DNA of 64,000 bases, from the NCBI GenBank assembly GCA_963730325.1, contig CAVSRC010000008.1, positions 62,001 to 126,000 of the forward strand. The letters run 5' to 3'. Below the pieces are notes generated by a model. That model saw nothing but the letters and a program-made list of their open reading frames with translations. It searched no databases and was not told the origin of the DNA. This stretch comes from CAVSRC01 sp963730325 (GTDB lineage: Bacteria > Pseudomonadota > Alphaproteobacteria > Rhizobiales > Kaistiaceae). The first letter of the stretch is position 1. Each line of letters begins with the position of its first letter. A program made the translations under genes and the position numbers. This document shows positions 37,446 to 46,053 of this stretch, piece by piece.

Positions 37446-38198
37446 TCATCTCCCCAGATAGACCTCGACGACGCGCGGATCGGCCGACACCTCGTCGAGC
37501 GAGCCCTGCGAGATGACCGCGCCCTCGTGCAGCACCGTCACCTTGACGCCGAGGGCGCGCACGAAGGTCATGTCGTGCTCGACCACGATCACCGACTTCT
37601 CGGTGGCGATCTCGCGCAGGAGATCCGCCGTGGTCTCGGTCTCGGCGTCGGTCATGCCGGCCGCCGGCTCGTCGACCAGAAGCAGCTTGGGCTCCTGCGC
37701 CAGCAGCATGCCGATCTCCAGCCATTGCTTCTGGCCGTGGCTGAGATAGGCGGCAAGAACGTCGCGCCGGTCGGCGAGGCGGATGATGCCGAGGATTTCC
37801 TCGATGCGCTCGGCCGCCGAGGGCGGAGCGGGGCGGAAGAGCGCGGCCGACGGCGACCGCGAACCGGCCAGCGCCAGGTCGAGATTGTCGCTCACCGTAT
37901 GGCTCTCGAAGACGGTCGGCTTCTGGAACTTGCGGCCGATGCCGAGCGTGGCGATGGCCGCCTCGTCGAGCCGCGTCAGATCGACGGTGCCGTCGAAATA
38001 GATGTCGCCGGAATCGGGGCGCGTCTTGCCGGTGACGACGTCCATCATGGTGGTCTTGCCGGCACCGTTGGGGCCGATGATGGCGCGCATCTCGCCGGGC
38101 TCGATGATCAGCGACAGCTCGTTCAGCGCCCTGAAGCCGTCGAAGGAGACGGTGACGCCGTCGAGATAGAGCAGAGAGTTGTGCGCCTTTTCGTTCAT
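37446..38198 (-). CDS. urtD: Urea ABC transporter ATP-binding protein UrtD
   Basis: 250 aa. Walker A GPNGAGKTT, a signature of the variant form LSHGQKQWLEIGMLL, Walker B LLLVDEPAAGMTDAET, switch His in VVEHDMTFVRAL, C-terminal QGSLDEVSADPRVVEVYLGR. The LSHGQKQ signature is the usual UrtD form. Start ATG is 5 nt after urtC stop. Partners with UrtE to power UrtBC. Confidence 0.96.
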   Translation of the reverse strand: MNEKAHNSLLYLDGVTVSFDGFRALNELSLIIEPGEMRAIIGPNGAGKTTMMDVVTGKTRPDSGDIYFDGTVDLTRLDEAAIATLGIGRKFQKPTVFESHTVSDNLDLALAGSRSPSAALFRPAPPSAAERIEEILGIIRLADRRDVLAAYLSHGQKQWLEIGMLLAQEPKLLLVDEPAAGMTDAETETTADLLREIATEKSVIVVEHDMTFVRALGVKVTVLHEGAVISQGSLDEVSADPRVVEVYLGR

Positions 38199-38203
38199 CT
38201 CGC

Positions 38204-39394
38204 TCACTCGGCCGGGTTGGGCACGGTGTCCTCGACCATGTCGGTGGTCGGCGGCACATTGGGCGCCGGCGCCCCGGCCGCCGGCGGGGGTGCGTGGCGA
38301 TCGCGGGTCGTGAGCCCTGCGATCAGGCCGACAACGCCTTTCGGCAGGAACAGGGTGGCCGCGACGAACAGGCCGCCGAGCGCGAACAGCCAGTAGGGCG
38401 CCAACGCGCCGGAGGTGAACCAGGTCTTGGCGAAGTTGACGAGGAGCGCGCCAATGATCGGCCCGACCAGCGTGCCGCGGCCGCCGACGGCGCACCAGAT
38501 GACCACCTCGATGGAATTGGCGGGCGCGAATTCGCTCGGATTGATGATGCCGACCTGCGGCACGTAGAGCGCGCCGGCGACCCCGGCCATGCAGGCGGAG
38601 AGCACCCAGACGGTGAGCTTGTACTTCTCGACGCGGTAGCCGAGGAAGCGCGTGCGGCTCTCGGCGTCGCGCACGGCAACCAGCACCTTGCCGAACTTCG
38701 AGGCGGTAACGGCGCGGCTGATCAGATAGCCGATGGCCAGCGCCAGCGCCGAGGCGAAGAACAGCGCGCCGCGGGTCGAGTCCGCCTGGATGTTGAAGCC
38801 GAGGATGTCCTTGAAGTCGGTGAGGCCGTTATTGCCGCCGAAGCCCATGTCGTTGCGGAAGAAGGCGAGCAGCAGCGCATAGGTCATCGCCTGGGTGATG
38901 ATCGACAGATAGACGCCGGTGACGCGGCTCCTGAAGGCGAACCAGCCGAAGACATAGGCGAGCACGCCCGGCACGACGAGCACCATCAGCGCGGCGAACC
39001 AGAACATGTCGAAGCCGTACCAGTACCAGGGCAGGTGCTTCCAGTTGAGGAAGACCATGAAGTCGGGAAGGACCGGATCGGCATAGACGCCGCGCGTGCC
39101 GATCTGGCGCATCAGGTACATGCCCATGGCGTAGCCGCCCAGCGCGAAGAAGGCGCCGTGGCCGAGCGACAGGATGCCGGCATAGCCCCAGATGAGGCCG
39201 ACGGCGAGCGCCAGCAGGCCATAGGTCAGGTACTTGCCGATGAGCGGCACCAGATAGTTGGGCACATGGACGGGGCTGCCGGCCGGCGTCCACAGATTGA
39301 GCGCCGGCACGAGCACGCCGAAGCCGACGATCAGGGCCAGCACGAGGAGCGCTGTGCGGTCGATGCCGCCGGAGAGGAAGCGGCCGATCTTCAT
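38204..39394 (-). CDS. urtC: Urea ABC transporter permease UrtC
   Basis: 396 aa. LivM-type permease with about ten membrane helices; characteristic text is LIWGYAGILSLGHGAFFALG and the inner loop AVRDAESRTRFLGYRVEKYK. A proline-rich C-terminal tail (RDRHAPPPAAGAPAP) of about 40 residues is longer than needed for transport. ATG overlaps the urtB stop by 4 nt, with GGTGGAAGC upstream. Confidence 0.95.
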   Translation of the reverse strand: MKIGRFLSGGIDRTALLVLALIVGFGVLVPALNLWTPAGSPVHVPNYLVPLIGKYLTYGLLALAVGLIWGYAGILSLGHGAFFALGGYAMGMYLMRQIGTRGVYADPVLPDFMVFLNWKHLPWYWYGFDMFWFAALMVLVVPGVLAYVFGWFAFRSRVTGVYLSIITQAMTYALLLAFFRNDMGFGGNNGLTDFKDILGFNIQADSTRGALFFASALALAIGYLISRAVTASKFGKVLVAVRDAESRTRFLGYRVEKYKLTVWVLSACMAGVAGALYVPQVGIINPSEFAPANSIEVVIWCAVGGRGTLVGPIIGALLVNFAKTWFTSGALAPYWLFALGGLFVAATLFLPKGVVGLIAGLTTRDRHAPPPAAGAPAPNVPPTTDMVEDTVPNPAE

Positions 39395-40992
39395 GCTTCC
39401 ACCGCCCGGCCCTTGAGGGCGAACATGCCGCGCGGGCGCCGCTGGATGAACAGGATGATGAAGACGAGGATGGCGATCTTGGCGAGCACCGCGCCGGCAT
39501 AGGGTTCGAGGAACTTGTTGGCGATACCGAGCGAGAAGGCGCCAACCAGCGTGCCCCACAGATTGCCGACGCCGCCGAAGACGACGACCATGAAACTGTC
39601 GATGATGTAGCTCTGGCCCAGGTTGGGGCTGACATTGTCGATCTGCGACAGCGCCACGCCGGCAATGCCGGCAATGCCGGAACCGAGGCCGAAGGTGAGC
39701 GCATCGACCCAGGGCGTGCGGATGCCCATGGCCGAGGCCATGGCGCGGTTCTGGGTGACGGCGCGCATCTGCAGGCCGAAGGTGGTGAAGCGCAGCACCA
39801 TGAGCAGCAGGACGAACACGCCGAGCGAAAAGACGATGATCCAGAAGCGGTTATAGGTGATGGTCAGGTTGCCGATATCGACGGCGCCCGACATCCACGA
39901 CGGGTTGCCGACTTCGCGGTTGTTGGGCCCGAAGATGGTCCGCACCGCCTGTTGCAGGATGAGCGACAGGCCCCAGGTGGCGAGCAGCGTCTCCAGCGGG
40001 CGGCCGTAGAGAAAACGGATGATGCCGCGCTCGATGGCGACGCCGACGATGCCGGCGACGAGAAAAGCGAGCGGCAGGGCGATGGCCAGCGACCAGTCGA
40101 ACAGCCAGGGCGCCTGCGTGCGGATGATCTCCTGCACGACGAAGGTGGTGTAGGCGCCGAGCATGACCATCTCGCCATGGGCCATGTTGATGACCCCCAT
40201 CACACCGAAGGTGATGGCGAGGCCGATCGCGGCGAGCAGCAGCACCGAGCCCAGCGACAGGCCGTACCAGAGGTTCTGAAAGACGTCCCACAGCGCCAGC
40301 GAACCCTTGATGACGCCGATCGCCTTGTCGGCCTCGGCGCGCACCGCCGCGGGGGCGGTCGGCGGCAGGCTGGCGAGCAGCGCCAGCGCATCCTGATCGC
40401 CGCGGTCGCGCAGCACATCGACGGCGTCGATCATGTCGGCTTCGCTGGCATCGGGCATGGCGAGGATGACCGAGGCGCGCGCCTGAAGCTGTACCAGCTT
40501 GACGCCCTCGTCCTTCTCGGCGGCAATCGCCTTCTCCAGCGCCGGCAGGGCGCCGGCGTCGCGCGACCTGAACACCGCCTCGGCCGCGGCGATGCGGCGG
40601 GCGGGATCGGACGACATCAGGTCGAGGGCCCCGAGCGCAGCGGCGATGGCGTTGCGAATGCGGTTGTTGACGCGCACCTTCTTGATGCCGTCGGGTTTGC
40701 CGGCGACGGCTTCGCCGGTGGCGGCGTCGAGATAGTCCGAACCGGACTTGATATAGGCCTTGCCGTCGGGCGCGAAATAGAGATTGCCGTCCTTGAGCGC
40801 CAGGATGACGTCGAGCGCCCGTTCGTCGCCGCTGGCGGCGACGGCGTCGATCGCCTCGGCGGTCGCCGAATAGCTGTCGCCGGCGAACTTGGCCAGCGCG
40901 TCGTCGAGGGCGCCGGCCTCGGCGCCGGCCACCGTCACCAGAAGCGCGAGTGCCGTGAAGAGGAGCGGCAGAAGGCGGCGGAGCGTGAGCAT
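39391..40992 (-). CDS. urtB: Urea ABC transporter permease UrtB
   Basis: 533 aa. A signal-like N-terminus (LLPLLFTALALLVTVAGAEA) is followed by a periplasmic helical extension of about 210 residues rich in alanine, which is a known trait of UrtB, then a LivH-type permease domain from about residue 235 (GLSLGSVLLLAAIGLAITFG, NMAHGEMVMLGAYTTFV). The loop NRAMASAMGIRTPWVDALTF contacts the ATPase. It is separated from urtA by a 95-nt gap with a hairpin. Confidence 0.95.
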   Translation of the reverse strand: MLTLRRLLPLLFTALALLVTVAGAEAGALDDALAKFAGDSYSATAEAIDAVAASGDERALDVILALKDGNLYFAPDGKAYIKSGSDYLDAATGEAVAGKPDGIKKVRVNNRIRNAIAAALGALDLMSSDPARRIAAAEAVFRSRDAGALPALEKAIAAEKDEGVKLVQLQARASVILAMPDASEADMIDAVDVLRDRGDQDALALLASLPPTAPAAVRAEADKAIGVIKGSLALWDVFQNLWYGLSLGSVLLLAAIGLAITFGVMGVINMAHGEMVMLGAYTTFVVQEIIRTQAPWLFDWSLAIALPLAFLVAGIVGVAIERGIIRFLYGRPLETLLATWGLSLILQQAVRTIFGPNNREVGNPSWMSGAVDIGNLTITYNRFWIIVFSLGVFVLLLMVLRFTTFGLQMRAVTQNRAMASAMGIRTPWVDALTFGLGSGIAGIAGVALSQIDNVSPNLGQSYIIDSFMVVVFGGVGNLWGTLVGAFSLGIANKFLEPYAGAVLAKIAILVFIILFIQRRPRGMFALKGRAVEA

Positions 40993-41034
40993 TGAATTCT
41001 TTCAGGACCGGGATGTCGTCCAGCGCCGGGTTCC

Positions 41035-41064
41035 GGGTGAGGCGGCCGGGAGACCGCCTCACCC
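41035..41064 (-). promoter_or_regulatory. Perfect 11-bp hairpin between urtA and urtB
   Basis: GGGTGAGGCGG (41035-41045) and CCGCCTCACCC (41054-41064) pair perfectly around 8 nt. It begins 23 nt after the urtA stop. As in the sugar operon, the hairpin follows the binding-protein gene and precedes the first permease gene, and likely raises the yield of the binding protein. Confidence 0.7.
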
Positions 41065-41087
41065 GAGGTCAGTGACGCGACAGCCGA

Positions 41088-42386
41088 CTAGCTGCCGCCG
41101 CCACAGGATTGCGTGACCGTGTTGTAGTTGCCGCACTTCAGATCGACCCAGTCGGACTTGAGGTCCTTGGAGCCGGGCAGATAGTCGGACCAGGCATCGC
41201 CGGGGACCAGCTTGTCCGTGTTCCACACCACGTCGAACTGACCGTCATCACGGATCTCGCCGATATAGACCGGCTTGGTGATGTGATGGTTGGGCAGCAT
41301 CGTCGACATGCCGCCGGTCAGGTTCGGCGCTTCGGTGCCGGGCAGCGCGGCGATGACCGCGTCCGCATCGGTGGTGCCGGCCTTCTCGACCGCCTTCACC
41401 CACATGTTGAAGCCGATGTAGTGGGCTTCCATCGGGTCGTTGGTGGTGCGCTTGTCGTTGCCGATGAAAGCGTGCCACTTGTCGATGAATTCCTTGTTCT
41501 CCGGCGTGTCGATCGACTCGAAGTAGTTCCACGCGGCGAGGTGGCCGACCAGCGGCGCGGTGTCGAGACCGGCGAGTTCTTCCTCACCGACCGAGAAGGC
41601 GACGACCGGAATGTCGGTCGCGGCGATGCCCTGGTTGCCGAGCTCCTTGTAGAAAGGAACGTTGGCGTCGCCGTTGATGGTCGAGACCACCGCGGTCTTC
41701 TTGCCGGCCGAGCCGAAGGCCTTGATCTTCGAGACTTCGGTCTGCCAGTCGGAGAAGCCGAACGGCGTGTAGTTGATCATGATGTCCTCGGCCGCGACGC
41801 CCTTGGACTTCAGGTAGGCTTCGAGGATCTTGTTGGTGGTGCGCGGATAGACGTAGTCGGTGCCTTCCAGCACCCAGCGCTTCACCGCGCCGCCGTCGTC
41901 GCTCATCAGGTAGTCGACGGCCGGGATCGCCTGCTGGTTGGGCGCGGCGCCGGTGTAGAAGACGTTGCGCTCGCTCTCCTCGCCCTCGTACTGGACGGGA
42001 TAGAAGAGGATCGAATCGAGCTCCTTGAACACCGGCAGAACCGACTTGCGGCTGACCGAGGTCCAGCAACCGAACACCGCGGCGACCTTGTCCTGGCTGA
42101 TCAGCTCGCGCGCCTTCTCGGCGAACAGCGGCCAGTCGGAGGCCGGATCGACGACCACCGCCTCAAGCTTCTTGCCGAGCAGACCGCCCTTCTTGTTCTG
42201 CTCGTCGATGAGCATCAGCATGACGTCTTTCAGGGTGGTCTCCGAAATCGCCATGGTGCCCGACAGCGAATGCAGGATGCCGACCTTGATCGTGTCGTCG
42301 GCAGCCCGAGCCGACGTGGCGAACGGCAGCGCTATCGCGGCCGCCAGCGCCACTGAGCCGAGGAACCGGCCCGTCGATTTGAACAT
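41088..42386 (-). CDS. urtA: Urea ABC transporter substrate-binding protein UrtA
   Basis: 432 aa. Start at 42386 with GGAGAG upstream; signal peptide residues 1-28 (ending SARAADD). The class I binding-protein landmarks of UrtA are all present: KVGILHSLSGTMAISETTLK, FGCWTSVSRKSVLPVFKELD, FYPVQYEGEESERNVFYTGA, and CGNYNTVTQSCGGGS at the end (two cysteines). Binds urea (or related amides such as acetamide) in the periplasm. First gene of the operon, divergent from the NCS1-fused kinase. Confidence 0.96.
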   Translation of the reverse strand: MFKSTGRFLGSVALAAAIALPFATSARAADDTIKVGILHSLSGTMAISETTLKDVMLMLIDEQNKKGGLLGKKLEAVVVDPASDWPLFAEKARELISQDKVAAVFGCWTSVSRKSVLPVFKELDSILFYPVQYEGEESERNVFYTGAAPNQQAIPAVDYLMSDDGGAVKRWVLEGTDYVYPRTTNKILEAYLKSKGVAAEDIMINYTPFGFSDWQTEVSKIKAFGSAGKKTAVVSTINGDANVPFYKELGNQGIAATDIPVVAFSVGEEELAGLDTAPLVGHLAAWNYFESIDTPENKEFIDKWHAFIGNDKRTTNDPMEAHYIGFNMWVKAVEKAGTTDADAVIAALPGTEAPNLTGGMSTMLPNHHITKPVYIGEIRDDGQFDVVWNTDKLVPGDAWSDYLPGSKDLKSDWVDLKCGNYNTVTQSCGGGS

Positions 42387-42482
42387 GCGTGAACTCTCCT
42401 CTTGACGTCGCCTGCGGGAGGGCAGGACGCTTGTTGGTTCGGCGTGTTGTGCGACGACCGCCCCTTGGCTCGAACCCCGACA

Positions 42483-42498
42483 TGCACCCGGCATGCCA
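42483..42498 (-). promoter_or_regulatory. Candidate sigma-54 promoter of urtA
   Basis: On the minus strand, TGGCATG-CCGG-GTGCA keeps the invariant GG and GC at the correct 10-nt distance of the -24/-12 consensus TGGCACG-N4-TTGCA. It places the start of transcription about 85 nt before urtA. Sigma-54/NtrC control is common for urea uptake under nitrogen limitation. Single-site match only. Confidence 0.5.
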
Positions 42499-42553
42499 GC
42501 GCCGGCCGTTGGCCGTCACCTGAACCTTCGGACAGTTCGTGCGACGCAGCATA

Positions 42554-42569
42554 TACGTCGATTGACGTA
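42554..42569. promoter_or_regulatory. TACGTC-N4-GACGTA palindrome in the urtA/kinase divergent region
   Basis: A perfect palindrome with 6-bp arms, TACGTC (42554-42559) and GACGTA (42564-42569). It is the clearest symmetric site in the 316-nt region between urtA and the hybrid kinase gene (42387-42702) and lies 56 bp upstream of the sigma-54-like site. A LuxR-type regulator is encoded in the same locus and would be expected to bind such a short-spaced palindrome. Confidence 0.5.
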
Positions 42570-42702
42570 GGCCGGGTCGCGCAGAGCCCGAGAAACCCCG
42601 CCGGGGCTGCGCTTTTCGCGGGCATCGGCCCGCATCTTGCATCGTAAATCGGCACGCTGCGCGGCAAGCGTGGAACGAAATCAGGCGGGGACGAAGCAAG
42701 CG

Positions 42703-45700
42703 ATGGCCGGACGACAGCGAATCCTGCCGGTCCGCCGCGAGTACAATCGCTGGGTCGCCAACCAGACGCTGGAAGACTATGCGCTGCGCTTCACCGCCAA
42801 GAGCGCGCGGCGCTGGTCGACGCCGCGGGTCGCGCAGACCGCCATCGGTGCCATCTCCTTCCTGGCGCTGGAGGCGATCGGCGGGTCGATCACGCTCTCC
42901 TATGGCGTCACCAACACCATCGCCGCCACCATCGTCGCCGGCATCCTGCTTTTCCTTACCGGCATGCCGGTGGCCCGCTACGCCTCGCGCTACGGCGTCG
43001 ATATCGACCTGCTCACCCGCGGCGCCGGCTTCGGCTATATCGGCTCGACCGTCACCTCGCTGATCTATGCCACCTTCACCTTCATCCTCTTCGCCATCGA
43101 GGCGTCGATCATGTCGACGGCACTCGACCTGTGCTTCGGCATTCCGCTGCCCATCGGCTACGTCATCAGCGCGGTTGCGGTGATTCCGCTGGTCACCCAC
43201 GGCATGACGCGCATCAGCCGCTTCCAGCTCATCACCCAACCCCTGTGGATCGGCCTCAATATCCTGCCGGTCGGCTTCATTGCCTGGCAGGACTGGGGGA
43301 GCTTCGAGGTGTGGCGCAACTTCCCCGGCCTCGCCGGCGGCGACGCCGGCTTCGACCTCCTCAAGTTCGGCGCCGCGGCCTCCGTCATCCTGGCGCTGAT
43401 GCCGCAGATCGGCGAGCAAGTGGACGTGCTGCGCTTCACGCCGGTCGGGGCGAAGAGCAAGCGCGGCTTTCTCGGCGCGCTGCTCGCCGGCCCCGGCTGG
43501 GTGGTGCTTGGCGCGCCGAAGCTCCTGTTCGGCTCGTTCCTCGCGGTGCTGGCGCTCAGCCACGCGGTGCCGGCCGAGCACGCCGCCGAGCCCGCCCAGA
43601 TGTACCGGGTTGCCTTCGGCTACGTCATTCCCTGGCCGGATTTCGTGCTGTTGCTGACCGCCGCCTTCGTCGTGGTGTCGCAGCTCAAGATCAACGTCAT
43701 GAATGCCTATGCCGGGTCGCTCGCCTGGTCGAACTTCTTCTCGCGGCTGACCCACAGCCATCCCGGCCGCGTCGTGTGGCTGGTGTTCAACGTATCGATC
43801 GCGCTGGTGCTGATGGAGCTCGGCATCTACACGGCGCTGGAGATGATCCTCGGCCTGTTCTCCATCGTCGCCGTGGCCTGGCTGGGCTCGATCGTCGCCG
43901 ATCTCACCATCAACAAGCGCCTCGGCCTGTCGCCGCCGGGAATCGAATTCAAGCGCGCCCACCTCTACGACATCAATCCGGTGGGGGTGGGCGCCATGGG
44001 CATATCGGCGGCGCTGGCGCTCATCTCCGCCACCGGCGCCTTCGGCGCCACGCCGCAGGCGCTCGCCGTCTTCATCGCCATGGTGGTGCCCTTCATCGCA
44101 GCGCCGGCCATCGCCTGGGCGACCAAGGGCAAATACTATCTGGCGCGCAAGCCGCGAGCGAAATGGCAGGAGCTGAGCGAGATCCGCTGCACGGTCTGCG
44201 ACCTCGAATTCGAGCCGGAGGACACCGCCTACTGCCCGGCCTATTCGGGGCCGATCTGCTCGCTGTGCTGCTCGCTCGACGCCCGCTGCAACGACCTGTG
44301 CAAGCCCAAGGCGCGACTGACGGCGCAGGCCTCGGCGGTGGTCAATGCCCTGCTGCCGGCATCGCTCACCGCGCGCATCAGCCCGCGCATCGTGCAGTAT
44401 TTCGGCCTGCTCGCCGTGTTCACGGCGCTGATCGCCACCGTCCTCCTGCTGGTCGATTACCAGGTGACGACGGCGGCACCGGCCTATGCCGATACGGTCG
44501 CCCGCTCGCTGTGGGCGGCCTTCTTCATTCTGCTCATCATCGCCGGCATCCTCGCCTGGTTCCTGGTGCTCGCCCATGAGAGCCGGCGCGTCGCCCAGGA
44601 GGAATCGGCGCGCCAGACGACGCTGCTCTTGCGCGAGATCGAGGCCCACAGCCGCACCGACGCGGCATTGCAGAAAGCCAAGGAGGTGGCCGAGGCCGCC
44701 AACCTCGCCAAGAGCCGTTATCTGGTCGGCCTCAGTCACGAATTGCGCACGCCGCTCAACTCGGTCTTCGGCTACACCCAGATTCTGGAACGCGACGCCG
44801 CCATGGCGCCGGAGCAGAAGGGCCGCGTCCACGTCATCCGGCGGAGCGCCGAGCATCTCTCCGGCCTCATCGACGGCCTGCTTGAAATCTCCAAGATCGA
44901 GACCGGCCGCCTGCAGCTCCAGCGCAACGAGATCCACCTCGACGAGTTCCTCGCCGACATCGTCGAGATGTTCCGGCCGCAAGCGGAAGCCAAGGGCCTC
45001 GCCTTCCACTACGTCAAGCCCGACACCATGCCCGATCTGGTCTCGACCGACGGCAAGCGGCTGCGCCAGATCCTGGTCAACCTGTTCTCCAACGCCATCA
45101 AGTTCACCGAGAGCGGCCATGTGGCACTGCGCGTCTCGTTCCGCAGCCAGGTGGCGACGCTGACCATCGAGGATACCGGGGTGGGCATCGCGGCGGAGGA
45201 CCTGCCCAAGATCTTCGAGCCCTTCGAGCGCGGCAATGCGGAGCGCACGCGGCTGGTGCCGGGCACCGGGCTCGGGCTCACCATCGTCAAGATGCTGGTC
45301 AATCTCATGGGCGGCGACGTCACGGTGAACAGCGAGCCCGGCAGGGGCAGCACCTTCGACATCCGCCTGATGCTCTCCGCCGTCACGCAGCGGCGGCCGT
45401 CGGCGGCGCCGAGACAGCGCATCACCGGCTATGCCGGGACACGCCGCACGGTGCTTGTCGTCGACGACGATCCCGACCAGCGCGACCTCGTCCGCCAGAT
45501 TCTGGAGCCGCTCGGCTTCACCGTGCTTGCCGCCGCCGACGGCGCCGAGTGCCTGGCGCTTGCCGCCGACCTCAAGCCGGACCTCTTCATCCTCGACATC
45601 TCCATGCCCGGTATCAATGGCTGGGACCTGGCGCGGGTGCTGCGCGATCGTGACCAGCGCGGCGCCATCCTGATGTTGTCGGCCAATGTCGGCGAGAGCC

Positions 45701-46053
45701 CGCCGCCACCTTCGGAAGAAGACGCCCACGACGCGGTGATGGCGAAGCCCTTCGACGTGCAGCGCCTGCTCGACAGCATCGCCGATCTCACCGGCGTCGA
45801 CTGGCTGGACGAGGCGCCGCCGCGCGAGACCAACGGCACGCCGGCGGCGGCGCTGGTCTCGCCCGGCCCCGAGCACGTCGCCGAACTCAAGCGCCTCGGG
45901 CGCATCGGCTACGTGCGCGGCATCGAAAGCAAGCTCGACCAGCTCGACACCGAGGAGAAGAACCGCGCCTTCGTCGCCGAGATGCGCCGCCATGTGCGCG
46001 CCTTCGATTTCCGCCGCTACGCGGTCGCGCTGGAGGAGATCGGCGATGAATGA
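42703..46053 (+). CDS. NCS1-transporter-fused hybrid sensor histidine kinase
   Basis: 1116 aa from the ATG at 42703. Residues about 25-470 form an NCS1 (nucleobase/hydantoin/allantoin symporter-like) transporter with some 12 helices, e.g. GAGFGYIGSTVTSLIYATFT in the TM2-TM3 region. A segment at 496-530 has eight cysteines (CTVC, then C, C, CC, C, C), suggesting a metal site. Two more helices (about 565-620) precede a kinase: His 679 in GLSHELRTPLNS, N box NLFSNAIKF, G1 EDTGVGIA, G2 GTGLGLTIV. A receiver follows from residue 917 with Asp 965 (LFILDIS), then a C-terminal helical domain. It overlaps the LuxR regulator gene by 8 nt and is divergent from urtABCDE, so it probably senses urea or a related nitrogen compound. 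Whether the NCS1 part transports or only senses is unknown. Confidence 0.93.
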   Translation: MAGRQRILPVRREYNRWVANQTLEDYALRFTAKSARRWSTPRVAQTAIGAISFLALEAIGGSITLSYGVTNTIAATIVAGILLFLTGMPVARYASRYGVDIDLLTRGAGFGYIGSTVTSLIYATFTFILFAIEASIMSTALDLCFGIPLPIGYVISAVAVIPLVTHGMTRISRFQLITQPLWIGLNILPVGFIAWQDWGSFEVWRNFPGLAGGDAGFDLLKFGAAASVILALMPQIGEQVDVLRFTPVGAKSKRGFLGALLAGPGWVVLGAPKLLFGSFLAVLALSHAVPAEHAAEPAQMYRVAFGYVIPWPDFVLLLTAAFVVVSQLKINVMNAYAGSLAWSNFFSRLTHSHPGRVVWLVFNVSIALVLMELGIYTALEMILGLFSIVAVAWLGSIVADLTINKRLGLSPPGIEFKRAHLYDINPVGVGAMGISAALALISATGAFGATPQALAVFIAMVVPFIAAPAIAWATKGKYYLARKPRAKWQELSEIRCTVCDLEFEPEDTAYCPAYSGPICSLCCSLDARCNDLCKPKARLTAQASAVVNALLPASLTARISPRIVQYFGLLAVFTALIATVLLLVDYQVTTAAPAYADTVARSLWAAFFILLIIAGILAWFLVLAHESRRVAQEESARQTTLLLREIEAHSRTDAALQKAKEVAEAANLAKSRYLVGLSHELRTPLNSVFGYTQILERDAAMAPEQKGRVHVIRRSAEHLSGLIDGLLEISKIETGRLQLQRNEIHLDEFLADIVEMFRPQAEAKGLAFHYVKPDTMPDLVSTDGKRLRQILVNLFSNAIKFTESGHVALRVSFRSQVATLTIEDTGVGIAAEDLPKIFEPFERGNAERTRLVPGTGLGLTIVKMLVNLMGGDVTVNSEPGRGSTFDIRLMLSAVTQRRPSAAPRQRITGYAGTRRTVLVVDDDPDQRDLVRQILEPLGFTVLAAADGAECLALAADLKPDLFILDISMPGINGWDLARVLRDRDQRGAILMLSANVGESPPPPSEEDAHDAVMAKPFDVQRLLDSIADLTGVDWLDEAPPRETNGTPAAALVSPGPEHVAELKRLGRIGYVRGIESKLDQLDTEEKNRAFVAEMRRHVRAFDFRRYAVALEEIGDE

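Noticed and set aside
37339..38259. Fusion of UrtE and an upstream frame into one 538-residue protein
   Set aside because: The upstream part passes through the GGCAATC repeat and antiphase urtD sequence; UrtE of normal length starts at 37338.
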